Below the pieces are notes generated by a model. The model did no database searches, was not told where the DNA came from, and saw nothing but the letters and a program-made list of their open reading frames with translations. A stretch of 41,555 bases of DNA from the NCBI RefSeq assembly GCF_000802365.1, contig NZ_JSZE01000015.1:1-41555 (forward strand). The letters are read 5' to 3'. The DNA is from Xanthomonas cannabis pv. cannabis. GTDB lineage: Bacteria > Pseudomonadota > Gammaproteobacteria > Xanthomonadales > Xanthomonadaceae. Shown here one piece after another: positions 8,414-16,524 of the stretch (position 1 is its first letter; every line of letters starts with the position of its first letter). The translations under genes and the position numbers were made by a program.

Positions 8414-9994
8414 ATGTCTTCGCAAGCTCCCACCGCGCCCGGCGGCCCGGCGGCGCCGGCCCCCGCCGCCGGCTTTCGCCCGGCCAGCGTGGCGCTGTGC
8501 ACCGTGGGCTTGGCCATGGCCTCGTTCATGCAGGTGCTGGACACCACCATCGCCAACGTGTCGCTGCCGACCATCGCCGGCAATCTCGGCGCCAGTTCGC
8601 AGCAGGCCACCTGGGTCATCACCTCGTTCGCGGTCAGCACCGCGATCGCCTTGCCGCTCACCGGCTGGCTGAGCCGTCGGTTTGGCGAGACCAAATTGTT
8701 CGTGTGGTCCACGCTGGCCTTCACCATTGCCTCGCTGCTGTGCGGCCTGGCGCAGAGCATGGGCATGCTGGTGGTGTCGCGTGCGCTGCAGGGCTTCGTG
8801 GCCGGGCCGATGTACCCGATCACCCAGAGCCTGCTGGTGTCGATCTACCCACGCGAAAAACGCGGGCAGGCGCTCGCCTTGCTGGCCATGATCACCGTGG
8901 TGGCGCCGATCGCCGGCCCGATCCTGGGCGGCTGGATCACCGACAACTACAGCTGGGAATGGATCTTCCTGATCAACGTGCCGCTGGGCATCATCGCCAG
9001 CAGTATCGTGGGCTCGCAGTTGCGCAATCGCCCCGAGCAACTCGAAAAGCCGCGCATGGACTACATCGGCCTGATCCTGCTGGTGGTCGGCGTGGGCGCG
9101 CTGCAGCTGGTGCTGGATCTGGGCAATGACGAAGACTGGTTCTCGTCCGACAAGATCGTGGTGCTGGCCTGCGTCGCTGCGGTGGCGCTGGTGGTGTTCG
9201 TGATCTGGGAACTCACCGACAAGGACCCCATCGTCGACCTCAAGCTGTTCCGGCATCGCAACTTCCGCGCCGGCACGCTGGCCATGGTGGTGGCGTATGC
9301 GGCGTTCTTCAGTGTCAGCCTGCTGATCCCGCAATGGCTGCAACGCGACATGGGCTACACCGCGATCTGGGCCGGCCTGGCGACCGCGCCGATCGGCATC
9401 CTGCCGGTATTGATGACGCCGTTCGTGGGCAAGTACGCGCTGCGTTTCGACCTGCGCATGCTCGCCACCACCGCCTTCGTCTTCATGTCGTTCACCAGCT
9501 TCTTCCGCTCCAACTTCAACCTGCAGGTGGACTTCGGCCACGTCGCGACCATTCAGCTGGTGATGGGCGTGGGTGTCGCGTTGTTCTTCATGCCGGTGCT
9601 GCAGATCCTGCTGTCGGATCTAGATGGGCGCGAGATTGCTGCAGGCTCCGGCCTGGCGACCTTTCTGCGCACGCTGGGCGGCAGCTTTGCCGCATCGTTG
9701 ACCACCTATCTGTGGGCACGCCGCACTCAGGTGCACCACGCGCACATCACCGAACACATCTCGGTCTACACGCCGGGCATGCAGGAGCAGGTCACCGCAA
9801 TGGGGCAGGGCGACCTGCAGCGCGGCGCGGCCTCGCTCAACAACATGATCAACCACCAGGCCTCGCAGATGGGCTTCAACGACATCTTCTACCTGCTGGG
9901 CTGGACCTTCCTGGCGATCATCTTCTTCCTGTGGCTGGCCAAGCCGCCATTTGGTGCGGGCGCCGGTGGCGCGGCGGCGGCTGGCGGGCATTGA
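8414..9994 (+). CDS. emrB: EmrB/QacA-type DHA2 drug:H+ antiporter
   Basis: A 526-residue, 14-helix major facilitator pump. Residues 38-57 hold the DHA2 motif FMQVLDTTIANVSLPTIAG, followed by WLSRRFG (motif A), RALQGFVAGPMYP and the motif C region ITVVAPIAGPILGGWI. EmrB members export hydrophobic toxicants, uncouplers, phenolics or antibiotics with EmrA and an outer-membrane duct; all three parts are encoded together here. The N-terminal 20 residues are a low-complexity Pro/Ala tail. No drug specificity can be read from the sequence. Confidence 0.95.
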   Translation: MSSQAPTAPGGPAAPAPAAGFRPASVALCTVGLAMASFMQVLDTTIANVSLPTIAGNLGASSQQATWVITSFAVSTAIALPLTGWLSRRFGETKLFVWSTLAFTIASLLCGLAQSMGMLVVSRALQGFVAGPMYPITQSLLVSIYPREKRGQALALLAMITVVAPIAGPILGGWITDNYSWEWIFLINVPLGIIASSIVGSQLRNRPEQLEKPRMDYIGLILLVVGVGALQLVLDLGNDEDWFSSDKIVVLACVAAVALVVFVIWELTDKDPIVDLKLFRHRNFRAGTLAMVVAYAAFFSVSLLIPQWLQRDMGYTAIWAGLATAPIGILPVLMTPFVGKYALRFDLRMLATTAFVFMSFTSFFRSNFNLQVDFGHVATIQLVMGVGVALFFMPVLQILLSDLDGREIAAGSGLATFLRTLGGSFAASLTTYLWARRTQVHHAHITEHISVYTPGMQEQVTAMGQGDLQRGAASLNNMINHQASQMGFNDIFYLLGWTFLAIIFFLWLAKPPFGAGAGGAAAAGGH

Positions 9995-10262
9995 GCGCGG
10001 CTGACTAGGTCTGGTCATGCCAAGGACCGCGGTGCGCCTGTCGTACATGCGTAGGGGCAACGATTTGCCTGGGACTCGCATAGACTGACGCTCTCCAAGC
10101 GGGAGAAGTTCAATGGCAGCGACGCCTTGCACGACGGGTTTTTCTCAGTCTTCTGCTCCCATGGATGGGGCCAGGCGCGAAGGCCGGTTCGCGAGGTCTC
10201 ACGGTGACGGGCGTCTGCATGACGTCCAGCGCCGGCGCCAGTTGCGATATCCAGTTCCAGCC

Positions 10263-11696
10263 ATGTGGCGTCTCACGCAGATCGTGCTGTGTCTTGCGCT
10301 GTTGTTTCCATTCCTTGCTTCGGCCGATGCATTGGCCGACCGAGTGGCGCAGCAGATACAGCTCAATCGGCAACGCTATGGCATCGTGGGGCAGGCCGTC
10401 TATGTCGCCCACAACGGCAAGCTGCTGTTTCGCGGCGCCGATGGGCAGGCCGATCTTGACAGCCGGCAGCCGGTGACACCTGAGCAGATATTTCCTGCGT
10501 TTTCGGTGAGCAAGCTGTTGGTGAGTACCCTGATCATGCAGTTGGTCGAAGCCGGGCAGATCGACCTGGACCGACCCGCTCGCGTCTACCTGCCAGATCT
10601 GCCACGGCGCTGGAGCAAGATCACGGTGCGGCAGATACTTGATCACACCTCCGGCCTGCCTGAGTACTTCACCGAGGCGCAGGTGAGCGGCTCGCCTGGA
10701 GCCAATGCCTCGTTCCCGGAAAATCTGCAGGCGGTTCTCGCTGCGCTGGGCAACCAATCACTGCTGTTTTCGCCGGGCAGCAACACCCGCTATACCAACA
10801 CCAACTATCTGCTGCTTTCGCAACTGCTGCAGATCCATTACCGCAAACCGTATCCGCAGATCGTGTCCGAGCGGATCACCGCGCCGTTGGCGTTATCGCA
10901 CACTCTTCTCGGGCGCTCCCGATTGCCGGTAGATGGCGTCGTCAGGGCCTATGTTGGCAAAGAGGGAAAGCTGCAAGATGAGCCGGAAATTGCCTGGCCC
11001 GACTACGCGTTCGGGCATGCCGAGCTGTACTCCAGCATCGACGATCTGGCGACCTTCATCGAAGCGATGCGAGGTGGAAAGTTAGTCGGCAAGCCAACCC
11101 TGCAACAGATTTGGCAACCGCAGTTACTGCCCAATGGACAGCGCGGCTGGTTTGCCGGCGGCTGGGAGGTGGGCGCAAGTGGTGCCTATCGGTACGTCGG
11201 TCATGATGGCGGCGCACGGGTGAGGGTGCGGCTGCTGTACGCCGACGCCCTGGATGGCGATAGCTACACCATCGTTTACCTGACCAACGGCAGCGCGCGT
11301 GGTGTGTGGTCCCGGGTGTTGGTCGACAGCCTGATGGCCAGCATCGCGCCACAGACGTTTCCCGCCGAAGCCGTGTCGGAGAAACTCATCGCCTTTGCGC
11401 TGCAGTCGCCAGTCGATCACGACATGCAGGTGTTTGCCGCTGCCCTACGTGCCGACAACAGCATTCCCGTAGACCAGCTCGAGGCGGTGGTCAACACGAC
11501 GGGCTACACCGTTCTGTCCAATCTCGGCGCAGATGCGGCGATTCGTATATTCGCGCTCAACGTGCTGCTATTCCCGGCGTCCAGCAATGCGCTGGACAGT
11601 CTTGCCGAGGCGTATGAAGCAAACGGAGATCTCGCCCGTTCACGCGCCATCAGGCAGCGCATCAAGAACATGTCCGCGCCCCCTGGGAAACAATGA
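10263..11696 (+). CDS. Secreted serine hydrolase, class C beta-lactamase/PBP-like
   Basis: A 477-residue protein with a signal peptide (MWRLTQIVLCLALLFPFLASADA). The catalytic triad elements of the family are visible: SVSK (Ser81, Lys84), YTN (Tyr177-Asn179) and a late HDGG motif. The last ~80 residues look TPR-like (LDSLAEAYEANGDLARSRAI), common in this group. It probably acts in the periplasm as an esterase or peptidase; genuine beta-lactam resistance is unlikely from family knowledge. An upstream in-frame ATG at 10113 has a better ribosome site (GGGAGAAG) but would put 50 non-hydrophobic residues before the signal peptide, so 10263 is preferred with moderate certainty. Confidence 0.85.
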   Translation: MWRLTQIVLCLALLFPFLASADALADRVAQQIQLNRQRYGIVGQAVYVAHNGKLLFRGADGQADLDSRQPVTPEQIFPAFSVSKLLVSTLIMQLVEAGQIDLDRPARVYLPDLPRRWSKITVRQILDHTSGLPEYFTEAQVSGSPGANASFPENLQAVLAALGNQSLLFSPGSNTRYTNTNYLLLSQLLQIHYRKPYPQIVSERITAPLALSHTLLGRSRLPVDGVVRAYVGKEGKLQDEPEIAWPDYAFGHAELYSSIDDLATFIEAMRGGKLVGKPTLQQIWQPQLLPNGQRGWFAGGWEVGASGAYRYVGHDGGARVRVRLLYADALDGDSYTIVYLTNGSARGVWSRVLVDSLMASIAPQTFPAEAVSEKLIAFALQSPVDHDMQVFAAALRADNSIPVDQLEAVVNTTGYTVLSNLGADAAIRIFALNVLLFPASSNALDSLAEAYEANGDLARSRAIRQRIKNMSAPPGKQ

Positions 11697-11830
11697 TCCG
11701 ACTTGTGGGCGTGATAGCAGCTCGATTGCCCGGTTCGGCGGTGCGTCGCTGTTGTCGCATTCCTGCTTCGCTGCTGATCGGCACGCTCACCAATGTCGAT
11801 AGGCTATTGTCCAAGACATTGCCCAAACGC

Positions 11831-11858
11831 AAAAAACCCCGCCGAAGCGAGGTTTTTT
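11831..11858 (-). terminator. Rho-independent terminator of the tRNA-Leu transcript
   Basis: A-rich left flank, GC stem and T-rich right flank around a CGAA loop: AAAAAACCCCGC / GCGAGGTTTTTT. It lies directly downstream of the tRNA on the minus strand, and could also end transcription from the plus strand. Confidence 0.8.
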
Positions 11859-11876
11859 ACGATCTACCGTGAGTCG

Positions 11877-11963
11877 TGGTGCCCAGGAGAGGACTCGAAC
11901 CTCCACGAAGTTGCCCCCGCTAGCACCTGAAGCTAGTGCGTCTACCAATTCCGCCACCTGGGC
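11877..11963 (-). tRNA. tRNA-Leu (anticodon CAG)
   Basis: An 87-nt cloverleaf with encoded CCA. Acceptor strands GCCCAGG and CCTGGGC pair perfectly. The anticodon stem CTAGC/GCTAG encloses TTCAGGT (anticodon CAG). A long class II variable arm and the T-loop GGTTCGAGTCC are present. It reads CUG, the most frequent Leu codon in the neighbouring genes. Confidence 0.97.
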
Positions 11964-11977
11964 GACTCAGGGGGCGA

Positions 11978-12006
11978 ATTGTGCAAGCTACGCGCGTGGC
12001 TGTCAA
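11978..12006 (-). promoter_or_regulatory. Strong stable-RNA promoter of tRNA-Leu
   Basis: Reading the minus strand: TTGACA (12006-12001), 17-bp spacer, CACAAT (11983-11978), then a GC-rich discriminator (TCGCCCCC) before the tRNA. AT-rich sequence just upstream (TAAAATTTTGCAAAAG) resembles an UP element. This layout is typical of growth-rate-controlled tRNA promoters. Confidence 0.75.
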
Positions 12007-12102
12007 CGCATCTTTTGCAAAATTTTAGCGTCGCTTGCGATGCGCGTGACCAGGGCGGCGGCGGGCGGCGGATGCGCGCAGCACGCGTCCGCCGCGGGCC
12101 GC

Positions 12103-14364
12103 TCACGGCAACTGGGTGGCCTCCAGGGCGACCTCCACGCTCTGCACCGGTTCGCTCGCCGAGCGCGCCAGTTGCACGCGGTAGGTGCCCGCCGCAATCG
12201 TCCAGTGACGTGCCTTGGCATCGAAGTCGGCCAACGTCTTCGGCTCGGCCACCACCTGCACGCGGCGCTTGTGGCCTGGCTTGAGCGTGAGCTTCTGCCA
12301 GCCGATCAGCCGCAGCGGGGTGGCGTGGCCGTCGGGCAGAGTGACGTAGAGCTGCGGCACCGCGGCACCTTCACGCTGGCCGATGTTTTCCACCTCGAAG
12401 CTGGCGGTGAGCTGGCTGCCGTTGGCGTCCACGCGCAGCCCGCCCATGCGGAACTGGGTGTACGACAGCCCGTGGCCGAACGGGTAGCGCGGGGTGAGCT
12501 TGCGCGCGGCAAACCACTTGTAGCCAACATTGGCGCCTTCGATGGCGTAGTCGATGCTGTCTTCGCCCGGCTTGGCCGGCTTGAAGCCCAGGCCCGGAAT
12601 CGAGGGGCGCGGCAGCTGCGACTCGACCACCGGCCAGGTCACCGGCAGGTGGCCGGACGGGTTCACCGCACCGGTCAGCAGGTTGGCGATCGCTTCGCCG
12701 CCACCGATGCCCGGGTACCACGCCTGCAGCACCGCCGGCACGCGCTCGGCCCACGGCATGCGCACCGGCCCGTTGGTTTCCAGCACCACGGTGGTCTTGG
12801 GGTTGGCCTTGGCCACCGCTTCGATCAAGGCGTCCTGGTTGTCGGGCAGGCGCATGTCCGGCAGATCCACCGATTCGGCGGCCCACTGGGTGGCGAACAC
12901 GATCGCCACATCGGCGGCCTTGGCCGCACGTGCGGCCGCTGCACGGTCCTTGCCGTCCACGTAATCGATCTGCGCATTCGGCAATGCGGCGCGCAGCGCC
13001 TGCAACGGCGAAGACGGGTGGATGATCACCGGGCCGGGCCAGGTGGTCGGCGTAATGCCCGGTACCGCGTTGCCGCCGTTGATGGTGTAGTCCACGCGCG
13101 AGGAGCCGCCGCCGGACATCACGCCCTTGTCGGCGTAGCCGCCGATCACGGCAATGCGGCGCACGTCCCTGGACAGCGGCAAGGTGGCCTGCTCGTTACG
13201 CAGCAGTACGCTGCCTTCTTCGGCTACATGCTGCGCAGCCAAGAGACCGGCCTTGCCGTCGATCGGCTGGCGCTGGGTCGGGTGATCGAAGGCGCCATGC
13301 GCGAACAGGCTGCGCAACACGCGCTTGACCATGTCGTCGAAGCGCGCACGCGGCACCACGCCGGCCGACACCGCCATGCGCAACGGCGCGTCGAAGAACA
13401 CCGCCGCGTCGAACACTTCGCCGGCCGATTGCTGATCCAGCCCGGCCAAGGCCGCCTTGGAGCCGCTGTGCACGCCGCCCCAGTCGGACATTACGTAACC
13501 GGGGTATTTCCATTCCTGCTTGAGCACCTGGTTGAGCAGGTAATCGTGCTCGCAGCCGTAGATGCCGTTGATCTTGTTGTACGAACACATCACCGAGGCC
13601 GGGTCGCCGACCTTCAATGCGATCTCGAAGGCCAGCAGATCCGATTCGTGCATCGCCTGCTCGCCGATGTCGGCGCTGTGGAAGTTGCGCCGCGTCTCCA
13701 TGTCGTTGAGCGCGTAGTGCTTCATCGTCGACAACACATGTTCGCTCTGCACGCCGCGGATCGACTCGCCGACCATGGTGCCGGCCAGCAACGGATCTTC
13801 GCCGGCATATTCGAAATTGCGCCCGTTACGCGGGTCGCGCTGCAGATTGACGCTGCCGGCCAGCAACACGTTGAAGCCCTGCTGCCAGGATTCGCGGCCC
13901 ATGGTCTTGCCGCCGGCGTACGCCAACTGCGGGTTCCAGCTCGATGCAGTGGACGGGCCCGATGGCATGGCGGTGGCGAAGTCGCCCTTGCGGATACCCC
14001 CCGGGTTGGTCACGCCCACGCCTGCATCGGCCAGCTGCTGCGCGGGGATGCCCAGGCGCGGAACGCCAGGCACGTAACCGGCCGAGCCCAGCGCACCTTC
14101 AGGCTTGGGGATCTTGTCGGTGCCCAGGCCGAAATAGCTGCGCAGCATCTGGAATTTTTCGTCGTCGGTCATCTGCGCCAGCAGGCGATCTGCGCGCTGG
14201 TCCGCCGTCAATGCGGTGTCCATCCACGGCTGCGACGACGGCGCGCCTTGTGCGACAACCAGCGGTGCAGCCAGGGCGATGCCCAGGCCCATGACTACCG
14301 CCAGGACCAGGGGGCGCGGGCGGTTCTGGCGGTGTGTAAACGTTTTCATATCGAGGTGTAGCAC
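12103..14364 (-). CDS. Exported GH3 beta-glucosidase
   Basis: A glycoside hydrolase family 3 enzyme of 753 residues, with a signal peptide ending around LAAPLVVAQG. Family landmarks are NFEYAGEDPLLAG, KHYALND and the catalytic nucleophile Asp294 in YVMSDWGGVHSG, then the GH3 C-terminal alpha/beta domain and a fibronectin-III-like domain (RYPFGHGLSYTQF onward). It likely removes terminal beta-glucosyl residues from plant oligosaccharides or glycosides. The GTG at 14364 has AAGGA six bases upstream and is chosen; ATG 14349 is the alternative. A LacI-type operator motif overlaps that ATG. It differs clearly from E. coli BglX, so no symbol is given. Confidence 0.93.
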   Translation of the reverse strand: MLHLDMKTFTHRQNRPRPLVLAVVMGLGIALAAPLVVAQGAPSSQPWMDTALTADQRADRLLAQMTDDEKFQMLRSYFGLGTDKIPKPEGALGSAGYVPGVPRLGIPAQQLADAGVGVTNPGGIRKGDFATAMPSGPSTASSWNPQLAYAGGKTMGRESWQQGFNVLLAGSVNLQRDPRNGRNFEYAGEDPLLAGTMVGESIRGVQSEHVLSTMKHYALNDMETRRNFHSADIGEQAMHESDLLAFEIALKVGDPASVMCSYNKINGIYGCEHDYLLNQVLKQEWKYPGYVMSDWGGVHSGSKAALAGLDQQSAGEVFDAAVFFDAPLRMAVSAGVVPRARFDDMVKRVLRSLFAHGAFDHPTQRQPIDGKAGLLAAQHVAEEGSVLLRNEQATLPLSRDVRRIAVIGGYADKGVMSGGGSSRVDYTINGGNAVPGITPTTWPGPVIIHPSSPLQALRAALPNAQIDYVDGKDRAAAARAAKAADVAIVFATQWAAESVDLPDMRLPDNQDALIEAVAKANPKTTVVLETNGPVRMPWAERVPAVLQAWYPGIGGGEAIANLLTGAVNPSGHLPVTWPVVESQLPRPSIPGLGFKPAKPGEDSIDYAIEGANVGYKWFAARKLTPRYPFGHGLSYTQFRMGGLRVDANGSQLTASFEVENIGQREGAAVPQLYVTLPDGHATPLRLIGWQKLTLKPGHKRRVQVVAEPKTLADFDAKARHWTIAAGTYRVQLARSASEPVQSVEVALEATQLP
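14335..14348. promoter_or_regulatory. LacI-family operator-like palindrome at the GH3 gene start
   Basis: On the minus strand TGAAAACGTTTACA matches the general LacI/CcpA-type pattern TGnAAnCGnTTnCA at every fixed position. It overlaps the alternative ATG start of the GH3 gene. A one-mismatch copy lies at the promoter of the neighbouring peptidase gene (16262-16275). Confidence 0.45.
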
Positions 14365-14401
14365 GGGGTGTCCTTGTAGGGCTGGGTCGTAACGAACTTG
14401 T

Positions 14402-14417
14402 GGGCACCGAAGTGCCC
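14402..14417 (-). other. Hairpin with C(UUCG)G tetraloop after the M14 peptidase gene
   Basis: On the minus-strand RNA, GGGCAC-UUCG-GUGCCC forms a 6-bp stem capped by the extra-stable UUCG tetraloop, 56-71 nt past the peptidase stop and upstream of the GH3 start. No U-tract follows, so it may be a pause, a 3'-end stabiliser or a weak terminator. Confidence 0.4.
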
Positions 14418-14472
14418 GAATCGGGTGGACGCGGCTATGCCGCGCTGCCGCCTGCCGGAATCGGCGTGGCGG

Positions 14473-16242
14473 TTAGAAGCCGGTCTGCGCGGTGCGCAGG
14501 ACCGGGTAAAGCTGATAGCGCTCATCCCACGAAGAATGGCGCTTGGCGAAGAATTCCAGCCGTGCCTGCGGGTCCTTGGCAAAGTCGGGGTCGCTGGCGA
14601 TGCGCTGTTCGAATTGCGCCTTCAATGCGGCATCGTTGGCGAGCATGTCGCGCGCCACCTCTTCGGCGACATAGGCTTCCATGTATTCCTTGCGCTCGAA
14701 CGCGGTGTTGAAAAAGCCCCACTGCAGCAGCGAGTCCGGCGCCTGCGGTTCCAGCATCGCCATCACCAGGCGCGCCTTGGGTTGAGCGATCGGCACGAAC
14801 AGCGAGCCAGCCGGCACATCGCGGCTTTCATCGCGCCATTGCCCAACGATGTCGAGCGCCTGGTGACCTTCATTCGAGCGCGCGGCAAAGCTGGCCTTGT
14901 CGGCGCGGAAGGTTTGCACCGGACGCTTGGCCGCACTGCCGATGGTCTGGAAGTCGATGCCGTGCAGGCGCAGTTTTTCGCCCACCAGGACGGCTTGCGC
15001 GGCCGGCACCAGATAGCCGCCGCGCGGCGCATCCACCACCACATCAGGCTTGATCTGGTCGCGCAGCGGCACTTTCCAGATGTGCGGTGTGCGCTCGTCG
15101 TAGTGCGTCATCAACGCGCCGGAAATCGGCGACGGCGTGCGTGTGTATGCATAGCCGCGAAACGCGACCGTGCGCGCCTGCGGGCCGGCGGCAAAGCTCA
15201 ACGGCTCGGATGTGCCAGCCAGCTGCATGGCGCGTTGGTCGGCAGCCAGTGCATCGGCGCGCCACTGCGTGCCATTGCGTGCAGTCTGCTGCAGCACCGA
15301 CACGATGGCATTGCGGGTCACCCGCACGCGTGTGGGGTAGTCCTTCCACGAATGCGTTTCCACCAGCATGCCGAAGCGGTTGCGCAGCAGGAAATACCCG
15401 TGCGAGAAGCGTGGCGGCGAGACATCGTCGGCAAAACCGGAGGCAGGGTCGTCCTCGTGTATGAAGGACGGGTAGTAGGGCAGCGGCAGCGAGCCCTGTT
15501 TTTTCAGATCCGCCAGTACCGCGTCGCGCCAGCGCGTGCCGTCGCGCTGCAAGGTCGCATCGCCGGCATGCACCGGCTCCACCTGCACCGACACGTCGTG
15601 CTCGAACTTGGCGCCATCGGTGACGTGCAGGTCCACATACATCAGCGGGTCCCACTGCTGCACCAGGCGCAGCATGGCCTGCATCTCGGGTGCGTCGGCC
15701 TTGACGTAATCGCGGTTGAGGTTGAGGTTCTGTGCGGTGGTGCGCCAGCCCATCTGCTCGGGGCCGCGCTGGTTGGGCCGGTTCCAGGCGCCAAAGCGCT
15801 CATGACCATCGACGTTGAACACCGGCACGAATACCCACACCAGTTTGTCGAGCACGCCTTTGCCGGCCTTGCCGTCGAGCAATTCGCGCAATGCCAGGAA
15901 GCCCGCGTCCTTGCCATCGATCTCGCCGGCGTGGATACCGCCCTGGATCAACACCACCGGCAGCTTGCGCTGCGCGGCCGACTGCGCGTCGAGCGCGCCA
16001 CTGGTGGAGACGACCAAGGCCTTCATCGGCCGGCCTTCCGGCGTGGTGCCGAACTCCTCGCAGCGCACCGCCTGCGGGTAGCGCTGCGCGAAGGCATCGC
16101 ACAGCGCGATGACTTCGTCATAGCGACCGGTCTGCACGAACCCGCTGCGCTCGGCCTGCGTGGTCAGTGGTGTGGCGGCAAGCGCGGCAGGGGGGGAAGT
16201 CAGCAGCAACAGGCTCAGGGCCAGGCGGGTGAAGCGGGGCAT
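14473..16242 (-). CDS. Exported M14-family zinc carboxypeptidase
   Basis: A 589-residue peptidase starting MPRFTRLALSLLLLTSPPAALAA, a clean signal peptide. Zinc ligands of the M14 fold are His104 and Glu107 (GGIHAGE) and His206 (VDLHVTDG). The substrate-binding NLNRDY motif (174-179) follows, and a later VETHSWKDY supplies the likely catalytic Glu. Family enzymes remove C-terminal residues from peptides or cell-wall fragments; the product here probably works in the periplasm or outside the cell. A strong promoter overlapped by a LacI-type operator-like motif lies upstream, and a POT peptide transporter is encoded divergently, suggesting peptide scavenging. Confidence 0.9.
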   Translation of the reverse strand: MPRFTRLALSLLLLTSPPAALAATPLTTQAERSGFVQTGRYDEVIALCDAFAQRYPQAVRCEEFGTTPEGRPMKALVVSTSGALDAQSAAQRKLPVVLIQGGIHAGEIDGKDAGFLALRELLDGKAGKGVLDKLVWVFVPVFNVDGHERFGAWNRPNQRGPEQMGWRTTAQNLNLNRDYVKADAPEMQAMLRLVQQWDPLMYVDLHVTDGAKFEHDVSVQVEPVHAGDATLQRDGTRWRDAVLADLKKQGSLPLPYYPSFIHEDDPASGFADDVSPPRFSHGYFLLRNRFGMLVETHSWKDYPTRVRVTRNAIVSVLQQTARNGTQWRADALAADQRAMQLAGTSEPLSFAAGPQARTVAFRGYAYTRTPSPISGALMTHYDERTPHIWKVPLRDQIKPDVVVDAPRGGYLVPAAQAVLVGEKLRLHGIDFQTIGSAAKRPVQTFRADKASFAARSNEGHQALDIVGQWRDESRDVPAGSLFVPIAQPKARLVMAMLEPQAPDSLLQWGFFNTAFERKEYMEAYVAEEVARDMLANDAALKAQFEQRIASDPDFAKDPQARLEFFAKRHSSWDERYQLYPVLRTAQTGF

Positions 16243-16261
16243 CCAGCAGTCCAGTGTTCCA

Positions 16262-16275
16262 GGAAAACGTTTGCA
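16262..16275. promoter_or_regulatory. LacI-family operator-like site at the M14 peptidase promoter
   Basis: Minus-strand TGCAAACGTTTTCC fits TGnAAnCGnTTnCA with one mismatch. It begins at the end of the -10 box of the peptidase promoter, so a bound repressor would cover the transcription start. It shares the core AAACGTTT with the GH3 site at 14335-14348. Confidence 0.45.
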
Positions 16276-16303
16276 ATGTAGCCGAGCCGAGCGGGCAGGC
16301 CAA
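16275..16303 (-). promoter_or_regulatory. Sigma70-type promoter of the M14 peptidase gene
   Basis: On the minus strand TTGGCC (16303-16298), exactly 17 bp, then TACATT (16280-16275). Predicted transcription would give a leader of about 25 nt. Confidence 0.55.
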
Positions 16304-16524
16304 TCTGCACTGCGGCATGGGCAGCGGCCAGCAGCGAGCGCGAGCGCCCGGTCGGCGCTGCTTTTCGCTGCGCCTCCATGCGCAATGCACAGGCGTTTGA
16401 TGGCATCGAACGCACCGGTGCCCTGCGCCTTGGCCGTGCGGTGCGGTGCGCACGGCAGGACCATGGCCGGCGACGTCCTGGCGCCGGTACGATAGCGCCT
16501 GTCTACCGCTCGACCGGACCGCCT

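Noticed and set aside
7139..9541. 800-codon open frame antisense to emrA/emrB
   Set aside because: Shadow of two well-identified genes, His/Arg/Gln-rich, without ribosome site or known domain.
10113..10262. 50-residue N-terminal extension of the serine hydrolase
   Set aside because: The ribosome site at 10113 is good, but the residues are polar and would bury the signal peptide; kept only as an alternative start.
11869..14361. 830-codon plus-strand frame over the tRNA and GH3 gene
   Set aside because: Runs through a tRNA gene and opposite a clear GH3 enzyme; composition is that of an antisense shadow.
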